NCBI RefSeq assembly: GCF_014042355.1
Contig: NZ_JACEZU010000007.1
Coordinates: 310,001-374,000 of the forward strand
Origin: Rugamonas apoptosis
GTDB taxonomy: Bacteria > Pseudomonadota > Gammaproteobacteria > Burkholderiales > Burkholderiaceae_D
Direction: 5' to 3'
DNA: 64,000 nt
Below are positions 20,869 through 30,528 of this stretch, piece by piece. The position numbers and the translations under genes were made by a program. The notes under the pieces are model-generated. The model saw only the letters and a list, made by a program, of their open reading frames with translations, searched no databases and was not told where the DNA came from. Positions within the stretch are counted from its first letter, which is position 1, and the number at the start of each line of letters is the position of its first letter.

Positions 20869-21011
20869 TGCCTGGTCTGGTCGGGCGGCAGCGGCGGCGG
20901 CCCACAGGCCACGCCTAGCACCACTGCGCGTGGTTGATAAGGGAGAATATCTCTACTTTACTGCATTTATTCCCCATTGCTAATATTTTGGCATCCATAG
21001 TCGGCCAATTC

Positions 21012-21800
21012 TTATACTATTTCAATGCTATCCCCTACTTGCGGCATGCCATCCACAAATAGTTTCAGCTCGCCGGGCGCGAAGGCGGTCCACTGCTCGT
21101 TGGTGGTCAGCGGCTGGGTGACGATGATGGCGACCCGGTCGTTCGGCGTCGTCACCTGGGAGAAATCCACGCTCATGTCCTCATCCGACAGCTTGGCCGT
21201 GTCGAACGGGTAGCGCCGCACCAGGTAATACAGGGCCGTGGAACAGTGGGCGAACAATTCCGTCCCGCTCGACAGCAGCATATTGAAAGTGCCGTGGGTG
21301 GCGATTTCGCGCACCAGCTCGCTCAATGCGGCGCGCAGCTGGTCCAGCGGCGGCCGGGTGTCGCCGAAACGGGCACGCAGTTGCTGCAACAGGTAGCAGA
21401 AGGCCCGTTCACTGTCCGTGTTGCCGACCGGGCGGTAGGCGCCATCCAGCACGGGCGCGAATTCCTTGAGGTCGCCGTTATGGGCGAACACCCAGTAGCG
21501 GCCCCACAGTTCGCGCACGAAAGGATGGCAATTCTCCAGCGCCACCTGGCCCTGGGTGGCCTTGCGGATGTGGGCGATAACGTTCTTGGACTTGATGGGA
21601 TAACGCTTGATCAGTTCCGCCACGGGCGAAGCGACAGCCGCCTGGTGGTCGACGAAATGGCGCACGCCGGCGCCCTCGAAAAAAGCGATGCCCCAGCCGT
21701 CATGGTGGGTATCGGTCTGGCCGCCGCGCATGGCGAAGCCGGTGAAGCTGAACACGATGTCGGTTGGGACATTGCAGTTCATCGCGAGAAGTTGGCACAT
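21012..21800 (-). CDS. Class II glutamine amidotransferase (YafJ type)
   Basis: The 262-residue protein begins MCQLLAMN, giving the N-terminal catalytic Cys2 after Met removal. Further Ntn-hydrolase motifs are HHDGWGIAF, VIAHIRKATQG, HPFVRELWGRYWVFAHNGDL and VGNTDSERAFCYLL. It is a stand-alone glutaminase domain with no fused synthetase, as in YafJ. The acceptor is unknown; one relative group takes part in ergothioneine-type pathways. It follows the DUF3567 gene in the same direction after about 100 bp. Confidence 0.9.
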   Translation of the reverse strand: MCQLLAMNCNVPTDIVFSFTGFAMRGGQTDTHHDGWGIAFFEGAGVRHFVDHQAAVASPVAELIKRYPIKSKNVIAHIRKATQGQVALENCHPFVRELWGRYWVFAHNGDLKEFAPVLDGAYRPVGNTDSERAFCYLLQQLRARFGDTRPPLDQLRAALSELVREIATHGTFNMLLSSGTELFAHCSTALYYLVRRYPFDTAKLSDEDMSVDFSQVTTPNDRVAIIVTQPLTTNEQWTAFAPGELKLFVDGMPQVGDSIEIV

Positions 21801-21902
21801 GGTTCAGTTGCTGCGAAGCGATACGGAGCCCAACCATACCATGCCCCGGTGGCGGCGTCGCCGGAATCTGGCACCCGCCCCCACCGTCCCTCCGGCCCCC
21901 GC

Positions 21903-22160
21903 TCAGTGCAGCAGCACGGGCTGACTCATGAGCGAGTCGTAACTGCCGAGGAATTCATCGATTTCGGCCATGGTGGGTTCGCCAGCGATGAGCTCGTTGA
22001 CGTCGCGCCGGAACGACTGCGCCAGCGCACCGGCGATGAAGATTTCACGTTTGCCGCCCTTGTCGACAATTTCATAGCCGCCAAACCGGAGCGCCTCCAG
22101 ATCGCGGTCGGCGCCGAATTCGACCACACTATATTGCTCGCTGTTGTAGATGAGGTTCAT
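21903..22160 (-). CDS. DUF3567 family small protein
   Basis: This 85-residue protein has the DUF3567 pattern: MNLIYNSEQYSVVEF, then GGYEIVDKGGKREIFIAGALAQSFRRDV and a C-terminal acidic helix. The family is typical of Burkholderiales and has no known function. Cytoplasmic, with no membrane segment. The gap of 116 bp from the degenerate GTPase gene leaves room for a promoter. Confidence 0.88.
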   Translation of the reverse strand: MNLIYNSEQYSVVEFGADRDLEALRFGGYEIVDKGGKREIFIAGALAQSFRRDVNELIAGEPTMAEIDEFLGSYDSLMSQPVLLH

Positions 22161-22276
22161 TTTGCATCCTTCACGCTAAGGGGCGGAACGCTGGCGATCC
22201 GCCTTCAGCACCCACGTGGGGCTGGCGGCGGGCGTTTTCAAGGGACCGGCGGGACGGCCCCGGCAGGCAAGCGGCC

Positions 22277-22690
22277 TCAGGCCGCGATGTCGGCTTGCAA
22301 TGCCAGCAAGGAACCATAGGGCGCCTCGGACAGCCAGCTGCGCAGCTGGTCGAGGTGGCTGGCCGTTGCCAGGCTGATGTAGAGCCGCGCGGGGGCATGG
22401 CGCAGCACACGGTTCAATGTTACGCGCAAAACGAGATTACCGCTGCAATGCAAGCAACCAGGGGCAATACGCAACACTTGGAAGGCTGGCGGCGCGTCCG
22501 GCCCGTCGGCCAGGTCGGCCAGTGGAGAGTTGCCATCCGTCAATCCTTCCAGGATGACGGTGGTGGCCAGGCCCGGCTGCAAGTGGGCCGCGATGGCCGC
22601 CTCGCGCGCGCCAGACTGCGCGCCCGTGACCAGCCAGGTGGGGACGGCGGCGCGCGGGGATGCGGCGCCCGGCCGGTCCCCCGCCGTCAT
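22277..22690 (-). CDS. COG0523-like fragment lacking a functional P-loop
   Basis: The 137-residue protein resembles the GTPase half of COG0523 (CobW/YeiR) metal chaperones in compressed form. It keeps a GCLHC metal-like motif (C79, C82) followed by SGNLVLRVTLNRVLR, and LYISLATASHLDQLRSWL. The Walker A region reads VTGAQSGAREAA without the GK(S/T) lysine, so nucleotide hydrolysis is unlikely. Its ATG overlaps the ntrX stop as ATGA, so it is translated with ntrX. I infer a non-catalytic or alternative metal-binding role; a short unrelated protein is also possible. Confidence 0.6.
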   Translation of the reverse strand: MTAGDRPGAASPRAAVPTWLVTGAQSGAREAAIAAHLQPGLATTVILEGLTDGNSPLADLADGPDAPPAFQVLRIAPGCLHCSGNLVLRVTLNRVLRHAPARLYISLATASHLDQLRSWLSEAPYGSLLALQADIAA

Positions 22691-23397
22691 GCGCCTTTCT
22701 TGGCCAGCTTGCCCGGTTCCACGCCCAGTTGCTTGAGCTTGCGGTACAAGTGGGTGCGTTCCAGCCCCGTCTTCTCGGCCACGCGCGTCATGCTGCCGCC
22801 TTCGCGGCCCAGGTGGTGTTCGAAATACATGCGCTCGAACGCGTCGCGCGCTTCGCGCAGCGGCAAGTCGAACGACAGGTTGAACAGGTGGTTGTCGCTG
22901 CCGCCGATGACGGCGCCGGGACGGACCGCGGCCGCCTGCGGCGCCTGGGCGCCAAAGCCGGTGCCGGCGCTTTCCTCAGGCTGGACCTGCTGGGCGGGAC
23001 GGGCTGCCAGCGCCGGGGCGCGCACGGTTTCCTGGGCCCGGGTCAAGCCTTGTTGCACGGCCTTGAGCAGCTTTTGCAGCGCGATCGGTTTTTCCAGGAA
23101 ATTCAGGGCGCCGATGCGGGTCGCTTCCACCGCCGTATCGATGGTGGCGTGGCCCGACATCATGATCACGGGCATGGTCAGCAAACCGTCGCGCTGCCAT
23201 TCCTTGAGCAAGGTCACACCATCCGTATCCGGCATCCAGATATCGAGCAGCACCAGGTCGGGTGCGCCGCCCGCACGCGCCTCGCGCGCCTGCTGCGCGT
23301 TCTCGGCCAGCTGTATCGCATGTCCTTCATCGCTGAGGATTTCCGAGAGCAACTCACGGATTCCCATTTCATCATCCACTACCAATATATTTGCCAT
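22687..23397 (-). CDS. ntrX: NtrX-like response regulator without AAA+ domain
   Basis: The 236-residue protein has an N-terminal receiver domain (acidic D8/D9, phospho-acceptor D52 in LLDIWMP, MSGHATID, FLEKP). A Pro/Ala/Gln-rich linker (about 125-165) leads to a C-terminal Fis-type helix-turn-helix (GGSMTRVAEKTGLERTHLYRKLKQLGV). The sigma-54-interacting AAA+ module of classical NtrX is absent, as in several betaproteobacterial NtrX-like regulators. The gene follows the ntrY kinase gene, and together they form a two-component system. Confidence 0.85.
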   Translation of the reverse strand: MANILVVDDEMGIRELLSEILSDEGHAIQLAENAQQAREARAGGAPDLVLLDIWMPDTDGVTLLKEWQRDGLLTMPVIMMSGHATIDTAVEATRIGALNFLEKPIALQKLLKAVQQGLTRAQETVRAPALAARPAQQVQPEESAGTGFGAQAPQAAAVRPGAVIGGSDNHLFNLSFDLPLREARDAFERMYFEHHLGREGGSMTRVAEKTGLERTHLYRKLKQLGVEPGKLAKKGA

Positions 23398-23462
23398 CTA
23401 TCCCTGCCCTTCCTCATTTCGCCGCTTTATTCCGGCAATGATTTTTTGTGGTCATTGCAACG

Positions 23463-25757
23463 TTAGGTATTTTGCGTCGCCGGCGCTAACTTTAACAGCA
23501 AAATCAGCACGGACGCACCACTTCTATCGATATGGTTCTGGATATCGATCCGGCCGCCATGTTCGTCGATAATTTTTTTCACCATCGCCAGGCCCAGGCC
23601 GGTGCCGCGCGCCTTGGACGTGACATACGGTTCGAACGCCCTGGCCAGTATCTTGGGCGCGAATCCGGGGCCGTTGTCGGTGATGGCCAGCCGCACGGCC
23701 GTGCGCGTGCCGCCGTCCGCGCCCTGATAATGAATGGCTTGCGTGACGACGTCAATCCGTGGCGCCGGCGCGCCCTCGGGCAGCTCGGCCATCGCGTCCT
23801 GGGCGTTCTGCAGCAGATTGTGGATCACCTGGCGCAGCTGGGTCGGGTCGCCCATCACCAGCGGCAGGCCGGCGGCCAGTTGCGGGTGGATGATGTCATC
23901 CCCTTCGCCGCTCACGTACAGGTGCAGGATCTCGTCCACCAGCGCGTTCAGGTCCAGCGATTCGAGCACGGCCGGCGGCGTCTTGGCGTAGTCGCGGAAG
24001 TCGTCCACCATGCGCTTCATGGCCGCCACCTGGTTGACGATGGTGGTGGTGCCCCGGTTCAGCAGTTCCGCGTCGGGCGGGGCCAGCTTGGCTTCCAGTT
24101 TCATTTGCAGCCGCTCGGCCGACAGCTGGATCGGCGTCAGCGGGTTCTTGATCTCATGGGCCAGGCGGCGCGCCACCTCGCCCCAGGCCACCGAACGCTG
24201 GGCCGAGATCACGTCCGAGATATCGTCGAACACGACGATGTAGCCGCTGCCGCTTTCCACCGGCAGGCGCGAACCGCGGGTCAGCAGGGTCAGTTCGCTG
24301 TCCTCGCCGCCGCCGGGACGGCGCGGCACTTCGATCTGGCGCTGCCAGTGCAGGCGGGCCACATTGCGGCCGGCGGCCGACTGCGCGTTCTGGGCCGCGA
24401 AGGCGTTGACGATGGCGGTGCCGAATTCCTGCAGGCCGTCGACGTCCGTCAGGCGGCGCCCGATCAGGGCCGGCCCCGGCTGCTGCAGGATGCGTTCGGC
24501 CGAATCGTTGCAGCTGACCAGGTGGAATTCGCCGTCCAGCACCACCACCCCGGCCGACATATTGGCCAGCACGGATTCCAGGTGGGCCTTGGCGTTTTGC
24601 AGCGCGGCCCGGTTGCGCTCGACGGCGCTGCGGGCGTCCGACAACTGGCGCGTCATGGTGTTGAACGACTGGGTCAGCGTGCCCAGCTCGTCGGAGGTGG
24701 CCACGATGGGACGGGGCGACAGGTCGCCCTCGGCCACGGCGCGCGTGCCTTCGGCCAGCAGCAGCAGCGGCTGGGCCAGGTCGCTGGCGATCAGGAAGGC
24801 ACTGGCGATGGCGCCGAACACGGCCAGCAGCAAGGTCAGGGTCAGCGTTTCGATGTACATCTTACGCAAGCCCACCCGGGCCACGAAGCGCTCCTTGTAT
24901 TCGCTGTAGGCGCTGCGGATGGTTTCGCCGTTGCTGGCCAGCTGGGCCGGCGCCAGCTGGATCAGCTGCAAGAAGCGGGGTGCCAGGTGGGTGCCGTTGG
25001 GCTGCACATGGTCGGGAATGGCCATCAGCACCCGCAGGCGCAGCTTGCTGTTGCCCTCGGGCAGGCCACGCGGGGCCGTGACCATGTCGCTGCGCAACTC
25101 GCTGCCGCCCTCGGCCGCGCCGTAGGAGGCGTCGGTCTTGGCCTTCTCCATCATCTCGGTGGTGGGCAGGTCGGCGCTCAGGTTGCCGCTGTTGTTGGCG
25201 CGGGCGCTGACGATCAAGCCCCCTTCGGCGTCGACGATGATGGCGTTCTGCATGCCCGGCTGCAGCTTGACCAGGCGCGCCAGCATGGCCGGTTCGCTGC
25301 CGAACGGATTGTCGGCCAACTGCTGCACCGTCTTGTGGGCTGTGCTGTCGAGCTCGGCCAGCACCGTATCGAGCCCGGCCCGGCCCAGGTTGATGCCCGA
25401 TTCCAGCGCCTCTTCCACGTGCACGTTGAACCACGACTCGATCGAGTGCGACACGAATTGCACTGAAACGAGGAAAATCACCAATCCCGGCAACACGCCG
25501 ATGGCGGCGAACAGCAGCACCAGCCGCGTCATCAGGCGCGAGCCGAACTTGCCGCTCTTGAAACGGGCGTACAGCCGGAACAGCGACACGGCCACCAGCA
25601 CCAGCAGCGCCACGGCCACGGCCGCGTTCAAGCCCAGCAGCCAGGAGTAGTAGCGGTCGAAGAAGCCGGAATTGTCGGACGCGGAAGCGAGCAGGAACAG
25701 CAGGATGCTGACGATGGCGCCGCCAACGACGAACAGGTACCGCAGGGCCTTGGTCAC
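23463..25757 (-). CDS. ntrY: NtrY-like sensor histidine kinase
   Basis: The 764-residue kinase has two N-terminal membrane helices followed by a third (SRLMTRLVLLFAAIGVLPGLVIFLV). A periplasmic sensor domain then leads to another helix, a HAMP segment (LAEGTRAVAEGDLS), a PAS domain (about 390-500), the H-box LAHEIKNPLTP with phospho-acceptor H534, and the ATPase domain (ITDNGPGF, GTGLGLAMVKKI). I chose the GTG at 25757: GGAG stands 6-9 bases upstream and the DUF4390 stop lies just before it. It probably senses membrane or redox/nitrogen state, as in other NtrYX systems. Confidence 0.88.
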   Translation of the reverse strand: MTKALRYLFVVGGAIVSILLFLLASASDNSGFFDRYYSWLLGLNAAVAVALLVLVAVSLFRLYARFKSGKFGSRLMTRLVLLFAAIGVLPGLVIFLVSVQFVSHSIESWFNVHVEEALESGINLGRAGLDTVLAELDSTAHKTVQQLADNPFGSEPAMLARLVKLQPGMQNAIIVDAEGGLIVSARANNSGNLSADLPTTEMMEKAKTDASYGAAEGGSELRSDMVTAPRGLPEGNSKLRLRVLMAIPDHVQPNGTHLAPRFLQLIQLAPAQLASNGETIRSAYSEYKERFVARVGLRKMYIETLTLTLLLAVFGAIASAFLIASDLAQPLLLLAEGTRAVAEGDLSPRPIVATSDELGTLTQSFNTMTRQLSDARSAVERNRAALQNAKAHLESVLANMSAGVVVLDGEFHLVSCNDSAERILQQPGPALIGRRLTDVDGLQEFGTAIVNAFAAQNAQSAAGRNVARLHWQRQIEVPRRPGGGEDSELTLLTRGSRLPVESGSGYIVVFDDISDVISAQRSVAWGEVARRLAHEIKNPLTPIQLSAERLQMKLEAKLAPPDAELLNRGTTTIVNQVAAMKRMVDDFRDYAKTPPAVLESLDLNALVDEILHLYVSGEGDDIIHPQLAAGLPLVMGDPTQLRQVIHNLLQNAQDAMAELPEGAPAPRIDVVTQAIHYQGADGGTRTAVRLAITDNGPGFAPKILARAFEPYVTSKARGTGLGLAMVKKIIDEHGGRIDIQNHIDRSGASVLILLLKLAPATQNT

Positions 25758-25761
25758 TGAC

Positions 25762-26334
25762 TTACTCCGCCCTGTACTGGAAGGTTTTCTTGTCCGACGC
25801 CAGGCGCCATTCACTGTTGTTGAAGGCGTTGACCTGGATCGGCTTGGGCAGGTAGTCGCGGTCCATGCCCATGCGCAGCGTCACGTTGTACGTCTCGCCC
25901 GGCTTGAGCGCGCCGCGCGGCGCCACGGTCCAGCGGCTGGGCCGGCGGATCAGGAACAGCGCGTCCTCCAGCGAGGAAAAGCTCTGCTGCACGCTGCCGA
26001 TCACGGATACGTGGTACTGGCGGGTCAGCACGTTGTAGGAGATGCGGGCCGTCTGGTGGGCCACGATGGCCTTTTCGTCGAACCAGTACCAGCGCGGGCG
26101 GGTGAATTCGATCTCGGTGGTGAAGTACAGCTGCACGCCATGCTGGATGGCGTCCTCCAGGCCGTGATTGAGGTCGAACGCATAGTTGGCGGCCAGCCGG
26201 TAGCCCTCGTCGGCCGCCTCGATGGTGGCGCGCTTGATCTCCACTCCCTCGGCCGCCCGCGCCGCCGGCGCCAGCGCGCAGGCCACCATCAGCAGCAACT
26301 GCCAGGCGATGAGTCGGAGGAAGCGTCGTGTCAC
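25762..26334 (-). CDS. DUF4390 domain-containing exported protein
   Basis: This protein of about 190 residues matches the DUF4390 family that accompanies rsmB and ntrYX in betaproteobacteria. From the GTG at 26334 it has a classic signal peptide (TRRFLRLIAWQLLLMVACALAPAARA) and a beta-rich mature part (NHGLEDAIQHGVQLYFTTEIEF, WYWFDEKAI, PKPIQVNAFNNSEW). An ATG at 26391, overlapping the rsmB stop by 8 bases, would add 19 residues and is a real alternative. Neither start has a good ribosome-binding site. Function unknown; it may be part of the periplasmic input to NtrY. Confidence 0.85.
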   Translation of the reverse strand: MTRRFLRLIAWQLLLMVACALAPAARAAEGVEIKRATIEAADEGYRLAANYAFDLNHGLEDAIQHGVQLYFTTEIEFTRPRWYWFDEKAIVAHQTARISYNVLTRQYHVSVIGSVQQSFSSLEDALFLIRRPSRWTVAPRGALKPGETYNVTLRMGMDRDYLPKPIQVNAFNNSEWRLASDKKTFQYRAE

Positions 26335-26383
26335 GAGTGGGCCGGTGCTCAGTAAATCCGTCGGAAAATGGCGGGCAAAACGG

Positions 26384-27784
26384 TCACGCATTTTTCTGGA
26401 ACAGCGCGTAAAACAATCCGTCGTGATCCTGCTCCTGGCCACCCACCGGCAGCAGCTGACCGGGCGCGTCCAGCCGCGTCGCCCCGTGACGGACGGCGAA
26501 TGCGGCCGCTTGCGCCTCCGATTCCTGCGGCCACAAGGAGCATGTCACGAACAGCAATTTACCACCCGGTGCGAGCATCTGCCAAAGGTTGTCGAGGATT
26601 TTGGCCGAAAGTGTTGCAAGTTGGAGCGTGTCGCCCTTGCGCCGCAGCCAGCGGATATCGGGGTGGCGGCGCACGATGCCGGAGGCAGTACAGGGCACGT
26701 CGGCCAGGATGCGGTCGAACGGGCGGCCATCCCACCAGCCGGCCGCCTGGGCGTCGGCCGCCTGCAGCGTCGCCTGCAATCCCAGCCGCTCCAGGTTCTC
26801 GCCCACCCGGGCCAGACGCTTGGGGTCGGCGTCCAGCGCCGTCACGGCGGCAGCGGCCAGTTCCAGGATGTGGCAAGTCTTGCCGCCGGGCGCGGCGCAG
26901 GCGTCCAGCACGCGCATGCCGTCGGCCACCTCCAGCAGCGGCGCGGCCAGCTGGGCGCCGGCATCCTGCACCGACACCACGCCGTCAGCGAAGCCGGGAA
27001 TCTGGGTCACGGCCACCGGCTTGGCGAGGCGCACGGCGTAAGGGCCGATCTGGCTGGCGGCCATGCCGGCCGCTTCCAGCGTGGCCAGGTACTGGGCCAC
27101 CGTCGCTTTACGGGCATTAACGCGCAAGGTCAGCGGCGGGGCCGTGTCACCGGCCGCCAGGATGGCTTGCCACTGCTGGGGCCAGGCCGCCTTCACGGCA
27201 TCCAGCCACCACTGCGGGTAATTCCATTTGGCCAGCGGCTGCATCAGCGCCGTGTCCAGCAAAGCCTGGCGCTCGCGCAGGAAACGGCGCAATACGGCGT
27301 TGACCATGCCTTTGGCGCGCGCCGTATCGGGATGGGCGTCGGCCGCCGTCACGGTCTGGTCCACCACGGTGAACGCTTCATAGGGGGCGACGGCGTCGGG
27401 CGCCGTCAGCAGCGCCAGCGCGCAGGCCAGCAAGGCCGCCACCAGCGGTTCCGGCGCCTTGGGCGCCATCAGGCCGATCAGGGTTTCGCTCTGGCCCAGC
27501 TGGCGCATGCAGCGATAGGCGATGTCCTGCATGGCGCCGCGGGCCTGGGGCGGGGCCTCCTGTTTAGCGAACACGGCGGCCAGCGCCTGCGGCAAGGCGG
27601 TGCCGGTACGGACCTGGGCCACGGCATGGGCCGCGCCCAGCAGGCAGAAGGCCAGCGCATCGGGCTTGAGCGCCGTCTGGAAGCCGGCCTGCACGACCGG
27701 TTTCAGGGCGCGCGCGTGGCTGGCCCGCAGCTTGGGCGCCGCCGGGGCGGAAGACTTCAAGGTGAGCGTCGGACGCTTGTTCAT
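26384..27784 (-). CDS. rsmB: 16S rRNA (cytosine-967-C5)-methyltransferase
   Basis: The 466-residue enzyme methylates C967 of 16S rRNA using S-adenosylmethionine. An N-terminal NusB-like helical domain (about 35-190) is followed by the RsmB/Fmu methyltransferase domain with the SAM motif LDACAAPGGKT. The two conserved cysteines lie in DVPCTASG and FVTCSLWPQE, and RRHPDIRW is present. The first ~35 residues are a basic extension. It is first in the rsmB-DUF4390-ntrY-ntrX operon. In many relatives rsmB follows fmt directly; here they are 14 kb apart and in opposite orientation. Confidence 0.95.
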   Translation of the reverse strand: MNKRPTLTLKSSAPAAPKLRASHARALKPVVQAGFQTALKPDALAFCLLGAAHAVAQVRTGTALPQALAAVFAKQEAPPQARGAMQDIAYRCMRQLGQSETLIGLMAPKAPEPLVAALLACALALLTAPDAVAPYEAFTVVDQTVTAADAHPDTARAKGMVNAVLRRFLRERQALLDTALMQPLAKWNYPQWWLDAVKAAWPQQWQAILAAGDTAPPLTLRVNARKATVAQYLATLEAAGMAASQIGPYAVRLAKPVAVTQIPGFADGVVSVQDAGAQLAAPLLEVADGMRVLDACAAPGGKTCHILELAAAAVTALDADPKRLARVGENLERLGLQATLQAADAQAAGWWDGRPFDRILADVPCTASGIVRRHPDIRWLRRKGDTLQLATLSAKILDNLWQMLAPGGKLLFVTCSLWPQESEAQAAAFAVRHGATRLDAPGQLLPVGGQEQDHDGLFYALFQKNA

Positions 27785-27985
27785 ATGCTAATTCCAGGTA
27801 GGTTCCGCGCGCGATCCAGGGCGGGCCGGCAGCCGCGATCGCGCAGTATACAGCAGTGCCCGCAAGATGGGCCATGCGCGCGGCCCGGGCGGCGGGTTTA
27901 TGCCGATAGTAGCAGCCTGCGGCCAAGTGAACCGCTCCGCAGGCGCGCGCCCCGCCCGCGCGGTGACCCGGCAGCGGCAAACCAG

Positions 27986-27991
27986 TATAAT
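27986..27991 (+). promoter_or_regulatory. Candidate argS promoter -10
   Basis: TATAAT with GTGACC 17 bp upstream (27963-27968, four of six matches to TTGACA) lies 84 bp before argS, in the 290-bp region divergent from rsmB. This is the best sigma-70-like pair I found in the window. Confidence 0.5.
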
Positions 27992-28074
27992 TACCGCTGT
28001 TTGGCCGGTGCCCGTGCGCCGGCCGTTTTCGCTTACGGACGTTTTCTTAGCGCGGCCCGGCCGCCATCTCGCAC

Positions 28075-29784
28075 ATGCTCGCCCAACAAAAACAAGATAT
28101 CACCGCCCTGTTCCAGGCCGCCCTCGCTCCCCTGCTGGACGGCACCGGCATCGCCGCCAACGTGGTGCTGGAGCGCCCGCGCGACCCGTCGCACGGTGAC
28201 GTCGCCTGCAACATCGCCATGCAGCTGGCCAAACAGCTCAAGATGAACCCGCGCGAACTGGCCACCAAGGTGGTCGCGGCGCTGCTGGAGAACCCGGCCG
28301 GCAAGAGCCTGGTGGAATCGGCCGACATCGCCGGCCCCGGCTTCATCAACCTGCGCGTGACGGCAGCCTCCAAGCAGGCCGTGGTCAAGGCCGTGATCGA
28401 GCAAGGCGCCGGCTACGGCATGAGCGCCGCCGGCACCGGCAAGCACGTGATCATCGAATTCGTCTCGGCCAACCCGACCGGCCCGCTGCACGTGGGCCAC
28501 GGCCGCCAGGCGGCGCTGGGCGACGCGCTGTCGTCGCTGTTCATCTCGCAGGGCTACCAGGTCACCCGCGAGTTCTATTACAACGACGCCGGCGTGCAGA
28601 TCCAGACCCTGGCCACCTCGGTCCAGGCCCGCGCGCGCGGCTTCAAGCCGGGTGACGCCGAGTGGCCGGAATCGGCCTACAACGGCGACTACATCCAGGA
28701 CATTGCCAACGACTTCCTGGCCAAAAAGACCGTGTCGGCTTCGGACGGCGCGCCCGTCACCGGCTCGGGCAACGTCAACGACATCGAATCGATCCGCGCC
28801 TTCGCCGTGACCTATTTGCGCAACGAGCAGGACATCGACCTGCAGGCGTTCGGCGTCAAGTTCGACAACTACTACCTCGAATCGTCGCTCTACAAGGATG
28901 GCAAGGTCAACGCCGCCGTCGAATCGCTGGTCAAGTCCGGCCACACCTACGAGCAGGACGGCGCGCTGTGGCTGCGCACCACCGAGTACAGCGACGACAA
29001 GGACCGTGTGATGCGCAAGTCCGACGGCACCTACACCTATTTCGTGCCGGACGTGGCCTACCACATCGTCAAGTTCCAGCGCGGCTACACCCAGGCCATC
29101 AACGTCCAGGGTTCGGACCACCACGGCACCATCGCGCGCGTGCGCGCCGGCCTGCAGGCGGTGGGCATGGGCATCCCGCAGGGCTACCCCGACTACGTGC
29201 TGCACAAGATGGTCACTGTGATGAAGGGCGGCGAGGAAGTGAAGATCTCCAAGCGCGCCGGTTCCTACGTGACCGTGCGCGACCTGATCGAATGGTCCGG
29301 CGGCGGCGACATCGGCAAGGGCCGCGACGCGGTGCGCTTCTTCCTCATTTCGCGCAAGGCCGACACGGAATTCGTGTTCGACGTCGACGTGGCACTCAAG
29401 ACTTCGGACGAAAATCCCGTGTATTACGTGCAGTACGCCCACGCGCGCATCTGCCGCATGCTGGAGCAGTGGACCGGCGATGAAGCGTCGCTGGCCGGTG
29501 TCGACCTGGCGCCGCTGACGGCGCCATCGGAAGCGGCGCTGCTGGCCACGCTGGCGGCCTACCCCGAGGTGCTGGCGCGCGCCCAGGCTGAACTGGGCCC
29601 GCACCAGATCGCGTTCTACCTGCGCGACCTGGCCGCCAACCTGCACAGCTTCTACTTCGCCGAGCGCGTGCTGGTGGACGACGAGGCGCTCAAGCTGGCG
29701 CGTCTGGCACTGATGGTGGCCACCCGCCAGGTGCTGCGCAACGGCCTGGCGCTGATCGGCGTTTCCGCTCCCGACAAAATGTAA
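28075..29784 (+). CDS. argS: Arginyl-tRNA synthetase
   Basis: This class I synthetase charges tRNA-Arg. The 569-residue protein has an N-terminal additional domain for the tRNA D-loop (about 1-115), the HIGH-type motif [12 protein letters not shown] and the KMSKS-equivalent KISKRAG. The C-terminal helical anticodon-binding (DALR) domain begins with [14 protein letters not shown]. Length and motifs are standard. The ATG follows a 77-base leader from the predicted promoter. Confidence 0.97.
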   Translation: MLAQQKQDITALFQAALAPLLDGTGIAANVVLERPRDPSHGDVACNIAMQLAKQLKMNPRELATKVVAALLENPAGKSLVESADIAGPGFINLRVTAASKQAVVKAVIEQGAGYGMSAAGTGKHVIIEFVSANPTGPLHVGHGRQAALGDALSSLFISQGYQVTREFYYNDAGVQIQTLATSVQARARGFKPGDAEWPESAYNGDYIQDIANDFLAKKTVSASDGAPVTGSGNVNDIESIRAFAVTYLRNEQDIDLQAFGVKFDNYYLESSLYKDGKVNAAVESLVKSGHTYEQDGALWLRTTEYSDDKDRVMRKSDGTYTYFVPDVAYHIVKFQRGYTQAINVQGSDHHGTIARVRAGLQAVGMGIPQGYPDYVLHKMVTVMKGGEEVKISKRAGSYVTVRDLIEWSGGGDIGKGRDAVRFFLISRKADTEFVFDVDVALKTSDENPVYYVQYAHARICRMLEQWTGDEASLAGVDLAPLTAPSEAALLATLAAYPEVLARAQAELGPHQIAFYLRDLAANLHSFYFAERVLVDDEALKLARLALMVATRQVLRNGLALIGVSAPDKM

Positions 29785-29805
29785 TTGCGAAGGATATCGC
29801 GCACA

Positions 29806-30513
29806 ATGAATCACCGTTCCGGTTTTATCCCGCGTCAGCGCCAGCAAGGCAATTTCCTGATCGGCTTTATCAGCGGCCTGGTGGTCGGCCTGGCGATCGC
29901 CGTGGTGGTCGCCCTGATGATCACCAAGGGCGCCACACCGTTCACCGACAAGGGCAAGACCGGCAAGGCGGCCGAGCCGACGGCCGGCCAGGTGGCCGAT
30001 CCGAACAAGCCGATGTACGGCAACAAGGATGCGGCACGCGAGGCGGCCCGGGACTTCGCGCGCGAGCCCAAGCCGCCCGCCGCCGATCCGCTGCAGCAGG
30101 CGGTCGACAAGATCCAGGCCGCGAGCGACGCCGCGCCCGCGCCCAAGGCGGCACCGGCTACTCCGGCGCCGGCACCGGCCGCACCGGCCGTGGTCGAGCG
30201 GAGCAAGCCTGCCCTGCCCGCCGCCGCGACCGCACCTGCCGCACCCGCTGCCGCTGCCGCCGCTGCCGGCGAGGACAAGTACGTCTACTATCTGCAGGCC
30301 GGCGCGTTCCGCGAACTGGCCGACGCCGAAAGCGCGCGCGCCAAGCTGGCCCTGCTGGGCTTCGAGGCCAACCTGTCCGACCGCAGCACCGACACGGGCG
30401 TACTGCACCGCGTGCGCCTGGGCCCCTACACCCAGGTCGAGGCGATGAACCGGGTGCGCAGCAAACTGTCCGAGAACGGCGTCGACGTGGCCGTCGTGCG
30501 CAATCAAAAATAA
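29806..30513 (+). CDS. SPOR-domain protein (FtsN-like architecture)
   Basis: The 235-residue protein has a basic cytoplasmic N-terminus (NHRSGFIPRQRQQ), one transmembrane helix (FISGLVVGLAIAVVVALMI) and a long Ala/Pro/Lys-rich linker (about 40-155). A C-terminal SPOR domain follows (KYVYYLQAGAFRELADAESARAKL, HRVRLGPYTQVEAMNRVRSKL). SPOR domains bind denuded peptidoglycan at division sites, so an FtsN-like divisome role is probable. AAGGA precedes ATG 29806. It lies 21 bp after argS, and dsbA follows 15 bp later. Confidence 0.88.
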   Translation: MNHRSGFIPRQRQQGNFLIGFISGLVVGLAIAVVVALMITKGATPFTDKGKTGKAAEPTAGQVADPNKPMYGNKDAAREAARDFAREPKPPAADPLQQAVDKIQAASDAAPAPKAAPATPAPAPAAPAVVERSKPALPAAATAPAAPAAAAAAAGEDKYVYYLQAGAFRELADAESARAKLALLGFEANLSDRSTDTGVLHRVRLGPYTQVEAMNRVRSKLSENGVDVAVVRNQK

Positions 30514-30528
30514 ACCACAGGAGTAGCA

